DNA of 64,000 nt from Hyaloperonospora brassicae (GCA_947650285.1 CANTFL010000108.1:62001-126000), one strand, 5' to 3'; numbered from the stretch's first letter, positions 12,253-24,118 are shown. Program-made: numbers and translations. Notes: a model not told the origin generated them from the letters alone.

Positions 12253-13089
12253 TTATCGTGCACTAGGCGTCCGAAGCTCAACGAATTCGATGCTGTCTCC
12301 GTCGGCGCCCGTCCTGTCGAGATCGACTCCTTTTTGATCGCACCGGCTACTCGTAACCGACTGCGAGAGCGTAGTACCACACTCGAGCGATTCGTCGAGG
12401 CAGTCGGTCGCTGAAGCGTCGTTTCGTGTTCTTGCCGTCGTCCACCGTACTGACGGGTAGATAGCATACAACGTCAATTGGATCAGCGTGAGAGAGAAGC
12501 CGGAAGCACTCCGGAGCAAAAGCCACACGTCGCCAAGAAGGATGGAGTACGTCATCCAACACGCGCTGTTGCAAAAGCTGACGACGCAGAGCGTGAAAGG
12601 CATTGAAGCCGTTGATTTCGTACGTACTATCCTACGAATCGTAGCAAGCGGAGATCCGTACTGACCGATGGACGTGGCGAAGGAAATTGCGCCCATGGTT
12701 GTAGCCATCGACGCCTTGGACTGTCCTGTGATGCCTTTGACGCCGATCGTGCCGTACAGACACACGAGTGCAATAAAGACGATGGCTGGAGCACAAGTTT
12801 TGTGCACAGATCGCCGGTTGTCGGTGTAGCGATAGAAGATTGCAATGAACCCTACGGAGGTAAAAAGCCCGAGAACGGAAGTCACGACGAGCGGTAGAAT
12901 GTTCCCCGAGAAGTAGCCGTACCAGACAAGCACGGCGCAGTTGGTAAAGAGTAGCACAACAGGCAGGGTCTGCACTTCGCCCGTTCGTTTCGCTTTGTAT
13001 ACCCGCCAGAAGTCCGGGAAGGGCGCAATCCGCATACAGACGGACGTGATGACCGTCAGTACTTGAAAGGTTACAGCGAGGGCCGCCAT
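12253..13089 (-). CDS. SWEET (MtN3/saliva) sugar transporter 2
   Basis: I start the protein at the ATG at 13089, in good context (AACCATGG). This gives 278 residues, matching its paralogue and placing helix 1 at the N-terminus; the frame is open further upstream but that extension is hydrophilic and unlike SWEETs. MtN3 repeat 1 has GEVQTLPVVLLFTNCAVLVW (37-56). Repeat 2 has GSPLATIRRIVRTKSTASMP (145-164) and the Asn/Trp motif CNSACWMTY. The tail after residue 213 is Ser/Thr/Asp-rich and unrelated to the SSRGG-repeat tail of copy 1, so the pair share the transport core but probably differ in regulation. It probably arose by tandem duplication. Confidence 0.9.
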   Translation of the reverse strand: MAALAVTFQVLTVITSVCMRIAPFPDFWRVYKAKRTGEVQTLPVVLLFTNCAVLVWYGYFSGNILPLVVTSVLGLFTSVGFIAIFYRYTDNRRSVHKTCAPAIVFIALVCLYGTIGVKGITGQSKASMATTMGAISFATSIGQYGSPLATIRRIVRTKSTASMPFTLCVVSFCNSACWMTYSILLGDVWLLLRSASGFSLTLIQLTLYAIYPSVRWTTARTRNDASATDCLDESLECGTTLSQSVTSSRCDQKGVDLDRTGADGDSIEFVELRTPSAR

Positions 13090-13472
13090 GGTTGTTGACG
13101 GACGTATGGGGGTCACTGGACCGTGTTGAAAGGGAGTGGCAAACTGACGAATGACGGACAATTGCAGCCTGCAAGAAATGACAAGACTGCTGTCCCTTTG
13201 CCATTCACGATTGCTCGACCAAAGCCGGTTGGATTTCTTGTAGGCGCATCGTTTGCGGGTACCACTGCTACCGAAGCTGGCTGCAGCCTTTCCGATTGTG
13301 GTACAGCCCTCACGATCATGCGTGATCAGAACCAAAGTCAGCATTTGAGCTCTATGTTTCTCATCGACCATACTGCTTGGGTTTTCGATGTACGTCAACA
13401 GTTTGACACAATCAGTCCGGCCACTTCCGCGCCTACGGTCGCCGCAATTCGGTCATCTTGTTCTCTTCCTTC

Positions 13473-13670
13473 TTATTCTCCTTCTTCATCTCGCAAAGGG
13501 GCTTTGGGGCCTGCTGGGAACCAGCTTTGGGGATGTCCTCCGGTGACCGCGCTGATGGAAATTATCACGCCAAAACAGATTTTGTCTGTCGTAAAAATCC
13601 AGACAATCGGGCACATCCCAAGAGTGAACACACACGCAAGACGAGTGAGACCTTCCAGTAGTCGCTTCAT
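13473..13670 (-). CDS. Possible small membrane protein, unrecognised
   Basis: An ATG-started frame of 65 residues, about 380 bp upstream of the second SWEET start. It begins MKRLLEGLTRLACVFTLGMC and has one or two hydrophobic stretches (about residues 9-25 and 30-45), then a charged end (PLRDEEGE). No family is recognised. It may be a chance frame or an exon of something larger. Confidence 0.2.
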   Translation of the reverse strand: MKRLLEGLTRLACVFTLGMCPIVWIFTTDKICFGVIISISAVTGGHPQSWFPAGPKAPLRDEEGE

Positions 13671-14929
13671 CTGTTAGTACCTCGGGCACCTTTCGCATGG
13701 AATCAGTAGCATTCGCATGCGGCTTATCCGTCTTTTCGTAGGTCAACACAGTCGTTCGGCTACATTGCGACCATCAGCCCCCCATCGCCTCTTCAGCGTA
13801 GTTGGCTAGCTACATTTGGTGGTGCTGGCGGGTGCGTGGTGTTATCGTATCATGCGACTGACGTATCGTTTCCCGATTTCATATGCCACACAAACCCGGC
13901 TTTTACCCTTGCACGTACAAGCGCCTCCCCCACAGTAGAGGACATTGCACTATCGAGGGTTTTATGCTTCGACAGGCCGCATGCTCATAACCGAAGTTCT
14001 GGGGTGGTGTTTTATGTAGCAGTACGTATCGTACATTGTTTCAAGACCTTGCGCTGGTTTCAGAGGGGATCAAATGAGCAGTCCCTGCAACGGAACGGCG
14101 GGTGCTAGGACAGGATAGGCAGACCACTTGGGGCTCGACCGAATTCTTTGGTAGCAAGAATCCGGTGCAGACCTCGACCTAGCATCTCCTTGCGCTCGTC
14201 AAGTGCAGCACACGATTTATTCGAGAAATCGGCATATGACTATCGTGGGGTCGTCATTTCTGGACAACGTAGCAGCTATGTCGGGGTCTAAGCTATTCTG
14301 CACATCGATGTCGCGCATCAGCAACCACAAGATCAGCAACCACAAGATGGTGCATCTATCATCCTGCTCATGTTTGCCGTCTATTCGTTTTCGTATTGCT
14401 GCGTGATGTTATGGAAAATCTTGAAGCTGTCCCTTCTCACGGAGTCGGCGGAACTACGGCACCCCTGGACAGACATGCAACCCATGTACCACTCCTCGTC
14501 TCACAGACGATGGGCTCGAGAGACGGTGATCGACTGACGATTTCGTTGTGCGCGCCGTTGCCAGATATATGTCTTGGGCTCTTCCGGTCAAAACGAGACA
14601 GCTTTGGCCAACAGTCCAGTCGAGGGACCATCTATGGCTGCGGGACGGAACTGGGAAGCACATTGGCACCGAGGAAATACGACCGACTTTGGCCTTGCGC
14701 ACTCGCCGATTTGGGCATTGAGATTTATGCCGTGTGACCCCTCAGATCTCCCGGAGGTGATCTGCGAGTATCGCGGCTCGGTTTGAACTCGCCAGGGGCC
14801 CACACCCCTCATTACACTATGGGGCTTTTCGGCTAGTAGGGCCTCCAGCCCACCCAACTATCACACACCCTTCGGTGCGGGTTGGCAGGGCGGCCACCCA
14901 TTGGGTGGTTGCTCGTCATACTTTATTAG

Positions 14930-15035
14930 CCTATCTCCGGCGCCCTGTAATCGAACCCCCCTCCAGGGTATCGATCCAGGTACCTCCCGGTCCCAGCTCC
15001 AGTGGTCTACCACTCCGATTTGGGCATTGAGCGGA
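14930..15035 (-). repeat. Possible tRNA-derived SINE-like sequence
   Basis: On the minus strand a word resembling an A box (GAGTGGTAGACCACTGG, about 15005-15021) is followed after some 50 bp by a B-box-like GGTTCGATTAC (about 14954-14964) and GGGCGCC. The phrase CTCAATGCCCAAATCGG occurs here and again on the same strand at about 14708-14725, next to another B-box-like GAGTTCAAACC. This fits a degraded SINE, but the fold is not a complete tRNA and no tail is clear. Confidence 0.25.
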
Positions 15036-18000
15036 CGGGACCCACCACGTTTTTTACCACAATTTCCGCGTATCTATGTCTCCCGGGACGGCGGCACATC
15101 ACACAGACCGTAAACCTCTCAGGTAGGCGCTAGCCATCGCATATGGTAACCCTCCGTCGTGCATCGCCGAGAAATGCGTGGTCCTCGCTACCTCCAGAGA
15201 TCAGCCACCGACAGCAGCCGACCCGGTGCTGTTTTCCTGGCTGTGAATTTTTCAGACATCGCTAGCCTAATTTCGGGTGATAGGCAGTCATGAGTTCCTC
15301 TCTCGCTGAGATAGGCGATGTGCATAGCGCAGTGACGCCCCGGAATCCGCCGAGGCTTCGGGTGCCAAATCGCTGGGTCGTGACGGTAGACGGGACAGTA
15401 TACGGCGTGGCCGCGCTGGCCTCGGGGTCCACTCCCGGGGCGACCGTTCCAGACAAGAGCCGGGCGGCTGACTTCCACTGGACGATCGTCGAGAAGTCCT
15501 CTACTCACTTAGCGAGTCAGGATGACGTAGCGGGCATCCGTCAAGCTCAACGGGAAAAGGGACTCGTCGTTGAGGCCCACCTATCCATGCACTGTTTTCC
15601 GTGAGAAGGTTCCCCTGATTACGTCTGATCGACATGTGCGCCGGCGTCGAAAACGACAACCCGACTAGCACATCAAAGTGGACCTAAGCAAGGGGCTAGA
15701 TGGACTACTCCGTGGTTGATCGGATCAGCGAAACGGAACGAACGGGGCTTTGCAGCCCTTGAGCAGACACCGATAGAGCTGTCGAGACACCGCAACGCGG
15801 TCCCCCGTATACCAAGCGTGGGTAAACTAACGATCGAATGGTGCCTCGCCAGCTCAATAGCTGCTGTCGGGCACCATCGGTCTGTAGCAGGCACAAAGAG
15901 ACGCTGGAGCATATTTCGGGGGATGCCTAAGACTGCTGGCAGGCAATTGTTGCCTAGCGGACAGGTCTCATTGGACATGAGACAGCCTTCAGCTTTATGC
16001 GAGGTTGCATGGCACTAGGCCCCGCTATATCTCCGCTTCTGTCACGGAGGCTGCAGAGCGCGTTTGAGGATATACCATGGAGGCGCATGTACGTCAATGT
16101 AAGCGTACAGAGAGGGTGCTATGTTCGATACGCATCACTACCCCCTGGGTCCAGCGCGATCGGGTCGTTCACGAGAGCACACCGCAACGTTGCAGGGATG
16201 TGTTCGAGAGTGTAAACTTGAAAGTGTTTGGCAAGTGGAAGCACTAGCGACGCGGGAGCGCAGAAAGCTACACACAAAAGTGGACGGGACTCGTCTCATG
16301 CAATGCCCTAAGCACATCACCCTTTCGGTCGCTAGATCATCGCACACACACCGGCGTTGCTAACCTGGCTTGGGACATTCTAGACGTCCTGTACACCATA
16401 ATGTCGTTCGTGACTGTCTGTTTCCTCTCTCTCTAGCATGTTTTCTCATGCAAAGACAGGTCTTAGAATTCAGCCTCACGCCGCAAGTCACACTCATGGC
16501 TAGCGTCGTCCAGGTGTGAAGAAGTCCTGTTCGGTGACCTAGTGGCGACGCAGAGTGTTACACAAGCGTTATCGATGAGATCAGATATTGCATACCGAGA
16601 TTATCACGCACACAACAAAGCGGTGCTCCTCGAGAGCATTACACAAGTACTCCTCGAGGGCGTTAGAGTCGCAAGTAGTCCGACTGAAGCAAGCTGTTGC
16701 GACCAAATGCTGTCTAGTGCACTAATGCTGTCGCATCTCATTGCCGAGCGATTTCACCAGCGCAATGCCCGTGTATCTAGAATTCGCTCGCTTAATCTAC
16801 TCGGCAATGCCGAATGAAGTCAGAAGGCTGCAAGTGTTTCGCAGTCTTTGTCGGAACCGAACTAAAAGACCGTTGTCGTGGCCACATTAGCTTTCGATTC
16901 CGTATGAAAAGGCCAATCGATCGGACAAGCTTCCTTACAGGTTAGAGTGGGCGGTCTTTGATGTTGTTCACTCAGCTCGTGTACTGTAGATATGTAACGA
17001 TGGACGGTGCAGGTGGTAACACAATGTATATGGTGCTCTCTCACGCCACAACGCTATCAGCACAAGCGAAAGTGAGGTGTTGCTGCACCGAAGTTCACTC
17101 TGTCAGCTGAGCGATAACAGGTAAACGTTGTCTCGTGATGCAGGTACGAGCACGAGTGCAACGCCAAGTCCACATATTGGGCAAGTCGTAGTGGTTGTGT
17201 GGCTTGATTCGCTTGTCGACAGTGACGAACAAACTGCACCACACAACAAGCACGTTGGCCCAAACATTCTGCTATGATTGCAACAAGAGCTTCTCATGGA
17301 AGCTTCGGTGTATTATTCGCTTGGATCATCTTCTTCTGCTTATCCAAAGGCCGTCTGCCCGAGCAAGTAGCAAGATCTGCTAAGTCCTATTCCTACTACT
17401 TCGACTAACGATATTGACACATCTACATGCTGCATTTCTTTCCCGCATTTCCTGCCGGTCCGTGTCCTTCCCAGGTGCGACGTGGTACGTCGATACCCCT
17501 TTCTCCATTTTACCAAGGCACACCGTCTACAAAACGGTTCTTTGAGATCCAACGGATCCCAACAAATTCGACAATTCGCTTGTACTGAAGATGTAACGTC
17601 CTTCGCTCCATCACCCAGCGTAGGTGGTTCCTTGTCTGCAGCTTACGGAATCGATGCGTTCGTCAGCCGTGTGTGGACATTTATGAGTGCAGGGACGAGC
17701 AGAAGCGATAGTCTCGGTCGCCAGCAGAGTATATGCAGTCTTTGCGCTGCTCCGATGAACCCGCGGCAACAAATTGCTATTGGAAGAATACCGACGACGA
17801 ATCTGATGATTGCAAACGCTGCGGCAAATGATTATGTCCTCATTTGTCGATCACGAAACAGATGCACGCAGATTGTCACCCAAAGACAGCATTGATGATA
17901 GCGGCGCGTTCGCATCCTGACGTTACTGCCTGATTCCTGACTTCGAAGGCGCTGGTCACCTTGTTCATAGACCTTCATACCAGTTACCTGCAGCTCATCG

Positions 18001-18448
18001 TGTAAAGTAGCTTAGCTTGTAAAACGTGCTGTTTCCTACAAGCTCCAGAAGACCGCCGAGACACAAACCGTGCGCTCATCTTTTCGTCTGTCACACGCTC
18101 TGTCGGCTTTTATCGGCCCCCAAATCCATCACGTGGTCCCTAAAGTCGCTGCGGGGTTCGTCACTTCCTTTGCTTCCTTTTTGACCACTTACGTCGCGTC
18201 CCTCAAGGAGCAACCAGCTGGTCCTCGTCTACAGCTGCGCGGCGCTGGATTCGCCACACTCGCTCAACCACAGCAAACAACAACAGACGGACCAGAGACC
18301 AATCGCTGCAGCTGTTTCTCCGACCCACAGACCAATACACCGCCGCACGAGGAGCAGCGACGAAAAAACCTCACACGTCGTTTTGTCTGATCCGCAGCTG
18401 TCGTCAAGTGGCCGCGTACCCTCAAGTGTACCCCCACTCGCCCACCTC

Positions 18449-20278
18449 ATGACGGCCTCAGCTAAGCGCCCGTCGACCGCGTGTCTGCGCCCACTCACGT
18501 GCGTCTATCTCGCGCTGCGCACGTCCTGTCCGTCGGTTGCGGCGCTCCCCAACGTCCACGCATCGATCTCGTCGTACTTGGACCACTCCCCGCGCTTTTC
18601 GATCCCGCAGGCGTGTTTACGCATCATTACCCGCGCGAAACGGCACTTATTGGAGCGATTAAGAGCCAATCAATGCGCGACTTTGAGCCCCGAGTCGGCC
18701 CAAGAGCTCCGGTGGTACCGTCAATGGGCCTTCGCGCGGGGCAGTGCCATTGCGGCCGCACGGGGCGACCTCGTCGTCTTGCAGTGGCTCTGTCAGGTGT
18801 ACTACCCGCAAGGACAAGTGACGGACGCCGTGGAGAAAGCTGCAGAGGCGGGCCACGTGCACATTCTGCAGTGGCTCTACGACCACCACCGGAACGTGTC
18901 GTGGGGCGCGAATGAGCTGCGGGTGGCGGCCCAGAGCGACCGCGTTGCCGTGGTCAAGTGGCTGTACGCGCACACGTCTCCCCCGGTCTTTGCCGGCGCG
19001 CAGGCCATGGAATTCGCGGCTGCAAACGGCAACTTGGCACTGGTCGAGTGGCTGCATACTGAGCAACGACAGTGGTCGGGCTATGGAGCAGCTGAAGCAG
19101 CTGCTCGTGGCCATTTGCATGTGTTCAAGTACATGGTCAAGGGACACGTTGTGCTCCGGGAGAGCGCGCTGAATGACGCAGCAGCACGGGGCCAGTTGAA
19201 AGCTGTCAAGAAGCTTGTGAAGCGACAAGCGTCGTTGTTGACGACACGAACCACGACGGTTGCAGCAGAAAACGGACACTTGCACGTGGTCAAGTGGATG
19301 CACAACAAGAAGTTTGATGGCAAGTTTGCGCTCTGGACGACGGTAGCCATGGACAAGGCGGCGTCGAATGGGCACTTGGCGATGGTCAAGTGGCTGCATC
19401 AGAACAGGTTCTTGGAATCGTGGAAGGCTTGTACGCGAGACGCGATGGATCGAGCGGCGTGCAACGGTCACATGGAAGTGCTGCAATGGCTCCATCGACA
19501 TCGCCATGAAGGATGTACGACCAAGGCGATGGATGGTGCTGCAGCAAATGGTCATATGAAGATTGTCAAGTGGCTGCATGAAAACAGGATGGAAGGGTGC
19601 ACGCACGATGCAATGGATGTCGCAGCTGCAAACAATCAGCTGCTTACTCTGAAATGGTTGCATCGAAACAGACGCGAAGGTTGTAGCACGGCTGCAATGG
19701 ACAATGCGGCTGGGGCTGGCCACTTGAAGGTGGTCAAGTGGTTGCACGCAAGACGAAAGGAAGGATGCACGTTTCATGCCATGGATAACGCGGCTGCTAA
19801 TGGTCATTTGGAAATGGTCAGGTGGCTGCAGTCGCACCGCAACGAGGGCTGTTCAGTGCAAGCAATCGATCGTGCGGCTGCAGGGGGTCACTTGGAGATG
19901 ATCAAGTGGCTCAAATTGAACCGCTTTGAAGGCTGCACGTCAGCGGCAATGGATAACGCTGCGGCTGGAGGGTACTTGGAAACCGTGCGTTGGCTACATG
20001 TGCATTGTACTGAAGGATGTTCAGCTAGTGCAATGGATGAGGCAGCCGGAGGAGGTCACTTTGAGGTGATGGCGTTCTTGTTTGCGAACCGCAATGAGGG
20101 TTGCACGTGGCTAGCGGCGGAGAACGCTGCGCGCTCGGGCCATTTGGAGATTTTACAGTGGTTGTACCATCATTACCCAGACCAGTTCGATCGTACTCGC
20201 GTAGTCGCTGCCGCTAATAGAGACGACTTGTACTTGACGGAGTGGCTGCACACTGTTGGCATATGGTACGCGTCGTAA
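18449..20278 (+). CDS. Ankyrin-repeat protein, oomycete type
   Basis: A 609-residue protein from the ATG at 18449; the frame is open for 22 more codons upstream but lacks an ATG. The N-terminal 90 residues are non-repetitive and Leu/Arg-rich. From about residue 95 to the end there is a near-continuous ankyrin array. Its central part has about nine highly regular 27-residue units with the pattern NRxEGCTxxAMDxAAxxGHLExVKWLH; earlier units are more divergent. Large families of such proteins are typical of oomycetes and probably act as protein-binding scaffolds. No signal peptide, kinase or other catalytic domain is seen. The unusual uniformity of the units suggests recent internal duplication or repeat homogenisation. 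Confidence 0.88.
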   Translation: MTASAKRPSTACLRPLTCVYLALRTSCPSVAALPNVHASISSYLDHSPRFSIPQACLRIITRAKRHLLERLRANQCATLSPESAQELRWYRQWAFARGSAIAAARGDLVVLQWLCQVYYPQGQVTDAVEKAAEAGHVHILQWLYDHHRNVSWGANELRVAAQSDRVAVVKWLYAHTSPPVFAGAQAMEFAAANGNLALVEWLHTEQRQWSGYGAAEAAARGHLHVFKYMVKGHVVLRESALNDAAARGQLKAVKKLVKRQASLLTTRTTTVAAENGHLHVVKWMHNKKFDGKFALWTTVAMDKAASNGHLAMVKWLHQNRFLESWKACTRDAMDRAACNGHMEVLQWLHRHRHEGCTTKAMDGAAANGHMKIVKWLHENRMEGCTHDAMDVAAANNQLLTLKWLHRNRREGCSTAAMDNAAGAGHLKVVKWLHARRKEGCTFHAMDNAAANGHLEMVRWLQSHRNEGCSVQAIDRAAAGGHLEMIKWLKLNRFEGCTSAAMDNAAAGGYLETVRWLHVHCTEGCSASAMDEAAGGGHFEVMAFLFANRNEGCTWLAAENAARSGHLEILQWLYHHYPDQFDRTRVVAAANRDDLYLTEWLHTVGIWYAS

Positions 20279-22153
20279 AGATTCGCAGCACTGTACAGTT
20301 GCTCATGTAGATTAGCAAGATGTGACGAGCTTTTTCGGCACACAGTTATGGAGGACAATCGCAAGTGGTCTCGATAGTTGTGTCAAAGCTATCGAGTGTT
20401 TTGATAGCACTGAAGTCACGGAAATCGTAGCAGCACCAGTAGAATACAGTCGATAAGTATTCATCTACAGTGCGATACAAAAGATCACTCGGGCGGGCAA
20501 CGTGATTACTGCATGAGCAATCATCATGGATATGTTCCGACTCTTCGTCTTTATGTGAGCAACTCGATGGTGCAAACAGCAGCAACAATAACAATGTCTA
20601 GACAAGCAAGTCGGATCTTTGCACTCTACACCGGTATCACACATTCGCAGCTTAGTTTGTAATCACAAGTCATGTCTGACGGCTGACACTTCAACCAACA
20701 TTTGCACTTTCGATTCCCGTTTCTCGTAAACTCAGCTTGTAGGTGCGTCACAAAGAAAGTTGACGCTCTTACACGTCTTCAAGTTGACTGTTTCTGCAGC
20801 TCCTTTTACCCGCTCGTTCCCACCACTGCGTCTAACAAGCCGATGCCGCATTGGCACAAAGCTAAGCAAGAAATCGAGTCGATCCAATCACTCATCTTAA
20901 TCAACAACAGAAGTTTGTCCTTGTAGCACCAATGTTATCCCCACGCGATGACTAGCTCAGACGAGCTCTGATTTGTACGAAAGCATCGACGTTCAGATGT
21001 CCCTGTAGGCTGACCACCTCATGGCTCAATCCATGCACCGAGCTGACCACGTCCTATCTTACAGCGTACGCCCTATCTGTTAATAGAGCGAACGTACAGG
21101 AATAAGCGGCATCGGCTGCTTGTACTACCCCACTTGGTCTCTCTGCTTTGTGCAGCTTATGTTCGTCATCTCAATGCCACCGGCCGTGCCGACATTGATC
21201 TCACTTTGTCAGTGCCTCGATGTAAGTACTCGAGTACCTCCATGCAATGGTCGCCATACCACAGTACCTTTTGTTTGCGATCGCCCTAAGTACATCGCTG
21301 TCGTTGTCAACGATTGCTGAAGTCCTGACAAGCAGCCGCCCCCAACTCTTGCAGTGGCTATGTTTTTGGCATCAGTCGACGTTCGGAACTGTTCATTTGT
21401 TACTGCGTCAATACGTCGCTCTTACGATTGCAATAACAGCCACGCTTTGTACATTCAGAGAATTTGTCATGTACGCCTATGCCGCCATCGTGCCAGACAC
21501 TTTCGTAAGCTCGCGACGACAACGGGGGTCTCGTGGTGCCCGGCCATACATTCAAACATGCGCTGCAAGTGAAAAAGGATCGATAGAAGCCGTGAGTTAT
21601 CGCCTAACCATAAAACGTCGTTCTTGTACAGAATGCTCGACAGAAGACGAGACCACATCGAGATCAACTGCTTTGCAATGCAAAAAGAGACAACAGTGAC
21701 GATGTCTGGAAAATGGGCCGAGTCAACGGCCACAGGACGGACCCTGAGGTCTGACTTGACATAGTCGTGTCTTGACACATCGGGTGCACGACAAGCGATC
21801 TGAGCAGCGAGATGGCATGTACCCGAGCTAAAGACGATACTACTACTACTACTACTACTACTACGACTACTACTACCACCTCTACTACTACTACTACTGT
21901 TGCAGCTCGTTCGTACTCGCACACGAAAGACGTCAATTTCGACAAAGTCTCTCTGCTCTCCGCTAAATAGCGCCAGACTCGATCAACGTATGCAGCCATC
22001 CTCCAGTCCCTCCGCTCGAATCCTCCGACTCCTCTCCCCTTCGTCCTTCGAGCCAACCATTGTCCAAATCTCCTCGTACCAGTGCCACGTCCAGCGCCGC
22101 GCGACTCCTCTCGTTCCTCTGGTTCCTTTCTACTTTACACTCCCCCCTCTACA
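20279..22153. other. Intergenic before the lysyl-tRNA synthetase gene
   Basis: No recognisable gene. It holds a (TAC)n-type microsatellite at 21838-21898, and the last few hundred bases are the presumptive promoter and leader of the downstream gene. Confidence 0.5.
21838..21898. repeat. Interrupted (TAC)n microsatellite
   Basis: About 20 trinucleotide units of TAC/ACT with interruptions (CGA, CCACC, TCT). It lies about 260 bp upstream of the lysyl-tRNA synthetase ATG and is likely length-polymorphic. Confidence 0.95.
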
Positions 22154-24118
22154 ATGAGCAGCGCACCCGCTCCTCCCGCCACGGACCCCACAGCCGCTGC
22201 CCCCGTGAGTAAAAACGAGCTCAAACGTCGTTTAAAAGCCGAAAAAGCCGCGAAGGTCAAAGCCGAAAAAGCCGCGAAAAAAGCCGCCGCGCCCGCCACG
22301 CCGTCGCACCAAACAGCCCTATCCCTCGCAGACGAGGACGAGTTGGACCCGACGGCGTACTTTTCGAACCGCGAGAAAATGTTGCGCGAACTCGAAGCCG
22401 AGGGCGTGAACCCCTACCCGCACAAGTTTGCCGTCTCCCTCTCGTTAGCGACGTTCCACGCGGCCTATGGCACTATTGCCGCCGGCAGTCACGTGGCCGA
22501 CACCGTCGTCACCGTAGCCGGCCGTCTCCACAGCAAACGCGTGTCGGGCGCCAAGTTGGTGTTCTACGACCTGCGGGCCGACGGCCTCAAGCTCCAGATC
22601 ATGTCGGACGTGGGCTCGTACGAGAGCGCAGCGGCGTTTGCAAAGGTCCACAGCCTCTTGCGGCGCGGCGACATTGTGGGCGTGCGGGGGTTTCCCGGCA
22701 AGTCGAAGAAGGGCGAGCTCTCCATCTTCCCGCAGCACGTGACGCTGCTCTCGCCGTGTCTGCACATGCTGCCCAAGAGCCACGCGGGCCCGACGCTCCA
22801 GCAGGACACGCGGTACCGCCAGCGCTACTTGGACCTCATGCTCCACGACGACACGCGGGCCGTGTTTTACACGCGCGCCAAGATCATTAACTTTCTCCGG
22901 CGGTTCTTGGACGACCGCGCGTTTCTGGAAGTCGAGACGCCCATGATGAATATGGTTGTCGGCGGCGCCACGGCCAAGCCGTTTGTCACGTACCACAACG
23001 ACCTGCACATGAACCTCTTTATGCGCGTCGCGCCCGAGCTCTACTTGAAGCAACTGGTGATTGGCGGCCTCGACCGCGTCTACGAGATTGGCCGGCAGTT
23101 CCGGAACGAAGGCATTGACTTGACGCACAATCCCGAGTTCACGAGCTGCGAGTTCTACATGGCCTACGCCGACTACAATGACCTCATGACGATGACGGAG
23201 AAGCTCTTCTCGGAAATGGTCAAGGAGATCACGGGCAGCTACAGCATTACGATCCAGAAGGAAGCAGGCGAGGAGCCCGTGACGATTGACTTTACGCCTC
23301 CGTTCAAGCGAGTGAGCATGGTGGCTGCTGTCGAGGAGGCCACGGGTGTCACGATACCCATTGATGAACCCGACAAGTGTGTGGCTGTGCTCGAGGAACT
23401 AGTGACCAAGTACGAGCTCGAGTGCGCTGCGCCGCGCTCCATCGCTCGTCTCTTGGACAAGCTAGTTGGTCACTTTATCGAGGACAATAAGGCGTACTGG
23501 ACCAAGCCGTTCTTTATCATGGACCAGCCCGTGTACAACTCGCCTCTGGCCAAGTACCACCGCACAAAGCCAGCGCTCACGGAGCGTTTCGAGCTCTTTC
23601 TAGCTGGTGCCGAAGTGTGCAACGCCTACACTGAGCTCAACAATCCCAAGGTGCAGCGTGAGCGCTTTATCGAGCAGATGGAACAGGCTGCTGCTGGCGA
23701 TGACGAAGCCCAGCCACATGACGAGTCGTTCTGCACGGCCATGGAGTACGGCCTGCCGCCTACTGCCGGGTGGGGCTGCGGTGTCGACCGTTTGACAATG
23801 TTCTTGTCCAATCGGTTTAACATCAAGGAGGTGCTGCTTTTTCCTGCTATGAAGCCGGACGAACAGGTCGCCCCGGCCCCTGCGGCTAGCCCCTCGGCTG
23901 CACTGATCTCTGCAACGGGCTCGGTGGCCCTAGACGTGCTCGATAAGCGTTTGGCTGGATCCACTTTTGTGAACGGATCGTCTCCTTCGAAGGACGACAC
24001 GGCTGTGTTTGAGCGCGTGAAGGTTGTAGGCAAGGACGTGTTGAAAAAGTTCCCGAACGTCGACAAGTGGCTTGACTTTGTGACTGCGTTTCCAAACGAA
24101 TTGCGAGCCAAATGGTAG
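22154..24118 (+). CDS. KARS: Lysyl-tRNA synthetase, cytosolic class II, with C-terminal GST-C/eEF1B-like tail
   Basis: A 654-residue enzyme that charges tRNA-Lys with lysine. The ATG at 22154 is the first in frame; the upstream open part has none. Residues 18-46 form a Lys/Ala-rich helix ([20 protein letters not shown]) like the RNA-binding extension of eukaryotic LysRS. The OB-fold anticodon domain spans about 95-205. The class II core has motif 1 (FLEVETPMM, 258-266), motif 2 ([20 protein letters not shown], 308-327), the LysRS block [13 protein letters not shown] (486-498) and motif 3 ([12 protein letters not shown], 539-550). The catalytic part ends near 568. After a Pro/Ala linker, residues 591-654 ([13 protein letters not shown], then [11 protein letters not shown]) resemble the C-terminal helical half of GST-like domains in eEF1B subunits. 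No intron. Confidence 0.95.
   Translation: MSSAPAPPATDPTAAAPVSKNELKRRLKAEKAAKVKAEKAAKKAAAPATPSHQTALSLADEDELDPTAYFSNREKMLRELEAEGVNPYPHKFAVSLSLATFHAAYGTIAAGSHVADTVVTVAGRLHSKRVSGAKLVFYDLRADGLKLQIMSDVGSYESAAAFAKVHSLLRRGDIVGVRGFPGKSKKGELSIFPQHVTLLSPCLHMLPKSHAGPTLQQDTRYRQRYLDLMLHDDTRAVFYTRAKIINFLRRFLDDRAFLEVETPMMNMVVGGATAKPFVTYHNDLHMNLFMRVAPELYLKQLVIGGLDRVYEIGRQFRNEGIDLTHNPEFTSCEFYMAYADYNDLMTMTEKLFSEMVKEITGSYSITIQKEAGEEPVTIDFTPPFKRVSMVAAVEEATGVTIPIDEPDKCVAVLEELVTKYELECAAPRSIARLLDKLVGHFIEDNKAYWTKPFFIMDQPVYNSPLAKYHRTKPALTERFELFLAGAEVCNAYTELNNPKVQRERFIEQMEQAAAGDDEAQPHDESFCTAMEYGLPPTAGWGCGVDRLTMFLSNRFNIKEVLLFPAMKPDEQVAPAPAASPSAALISATGSVALDVLDKRLAGSTFVNGSSPSKDDTAVFERVKVVGKDVLKKFPNVDKWLDFVTAFPNELRAKW

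Larger units (their letters stand above)
13090..18448. other. Long gene-poor interval upstream of the ankyrin gene
   Basis: No supportable gene apart from the doubtful small frame at 13473-13670. A 15-bp tandem duplication (ATCAGCAACCACAAG twice) lies at 14318-14347. At 14700-15040 there are tRNA-promoter-like words. A plus-strand frame at 15290-15604 has GC-rich, protein-like composition but no recognised domain. It could be old transposon sequence. Confidence 0.4.

Noticed and set aside
13090..13398. 103-residue N-terminal extension of SWEET 2
   Set aside because: Hydrophilic and unlike any SWEET. The internal ATG at 13089 gives the family length and a good start context.
14930..15035. A functional tRNA gene on the minus strand
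   Set aside because: The A-box and B-box words are present but a cloverleaf with a proper anticodon arm cannot be drawn.
15290..15604. 104-codon plus frame beginning MSSSLAEIGDVHSA
   Set aside because: Protein-like composition, but no family recognised and no start or promoter support. Left as possible old transposon sequence.
18383..18448. Upstream extension of the ankyrin frame
   Set aside because: It has no ATG; the first in-frame ATG is at 18449.
18659..19837. 392-codon minus-strand frame opposite the ankyrin gene
   Set aside because: It is a mirror of the repetitive ankyrin codons. The plus strand has a clear protein family and the minus frame has none.
21247..21699. 150-codon plus frame with a hydrophobic N-terminus resembling a signal peptide
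   Set aside because: Considered as a secreted effector, but it has no RxLR/EER or LFLAK motif, the remainder looks like random translation, and it overlaps frames of similar length.
22082..22153. Upstream extension of the lysyl-tRNA synthetase frame as a mitochondrial presequence
   Set aside because: It would need a GTG start. The Ser/Arg/Pro stretch is more likely 5' leader, though an alternative non-AUG start cannot be fully excluded.
22445..23128. 227-codon minus-strand frame opposite lysyl-tRNA synthetase
   Set aside because: Shadow of GC-rich coding sequence; no domain, while the sense strand is a certain gene.
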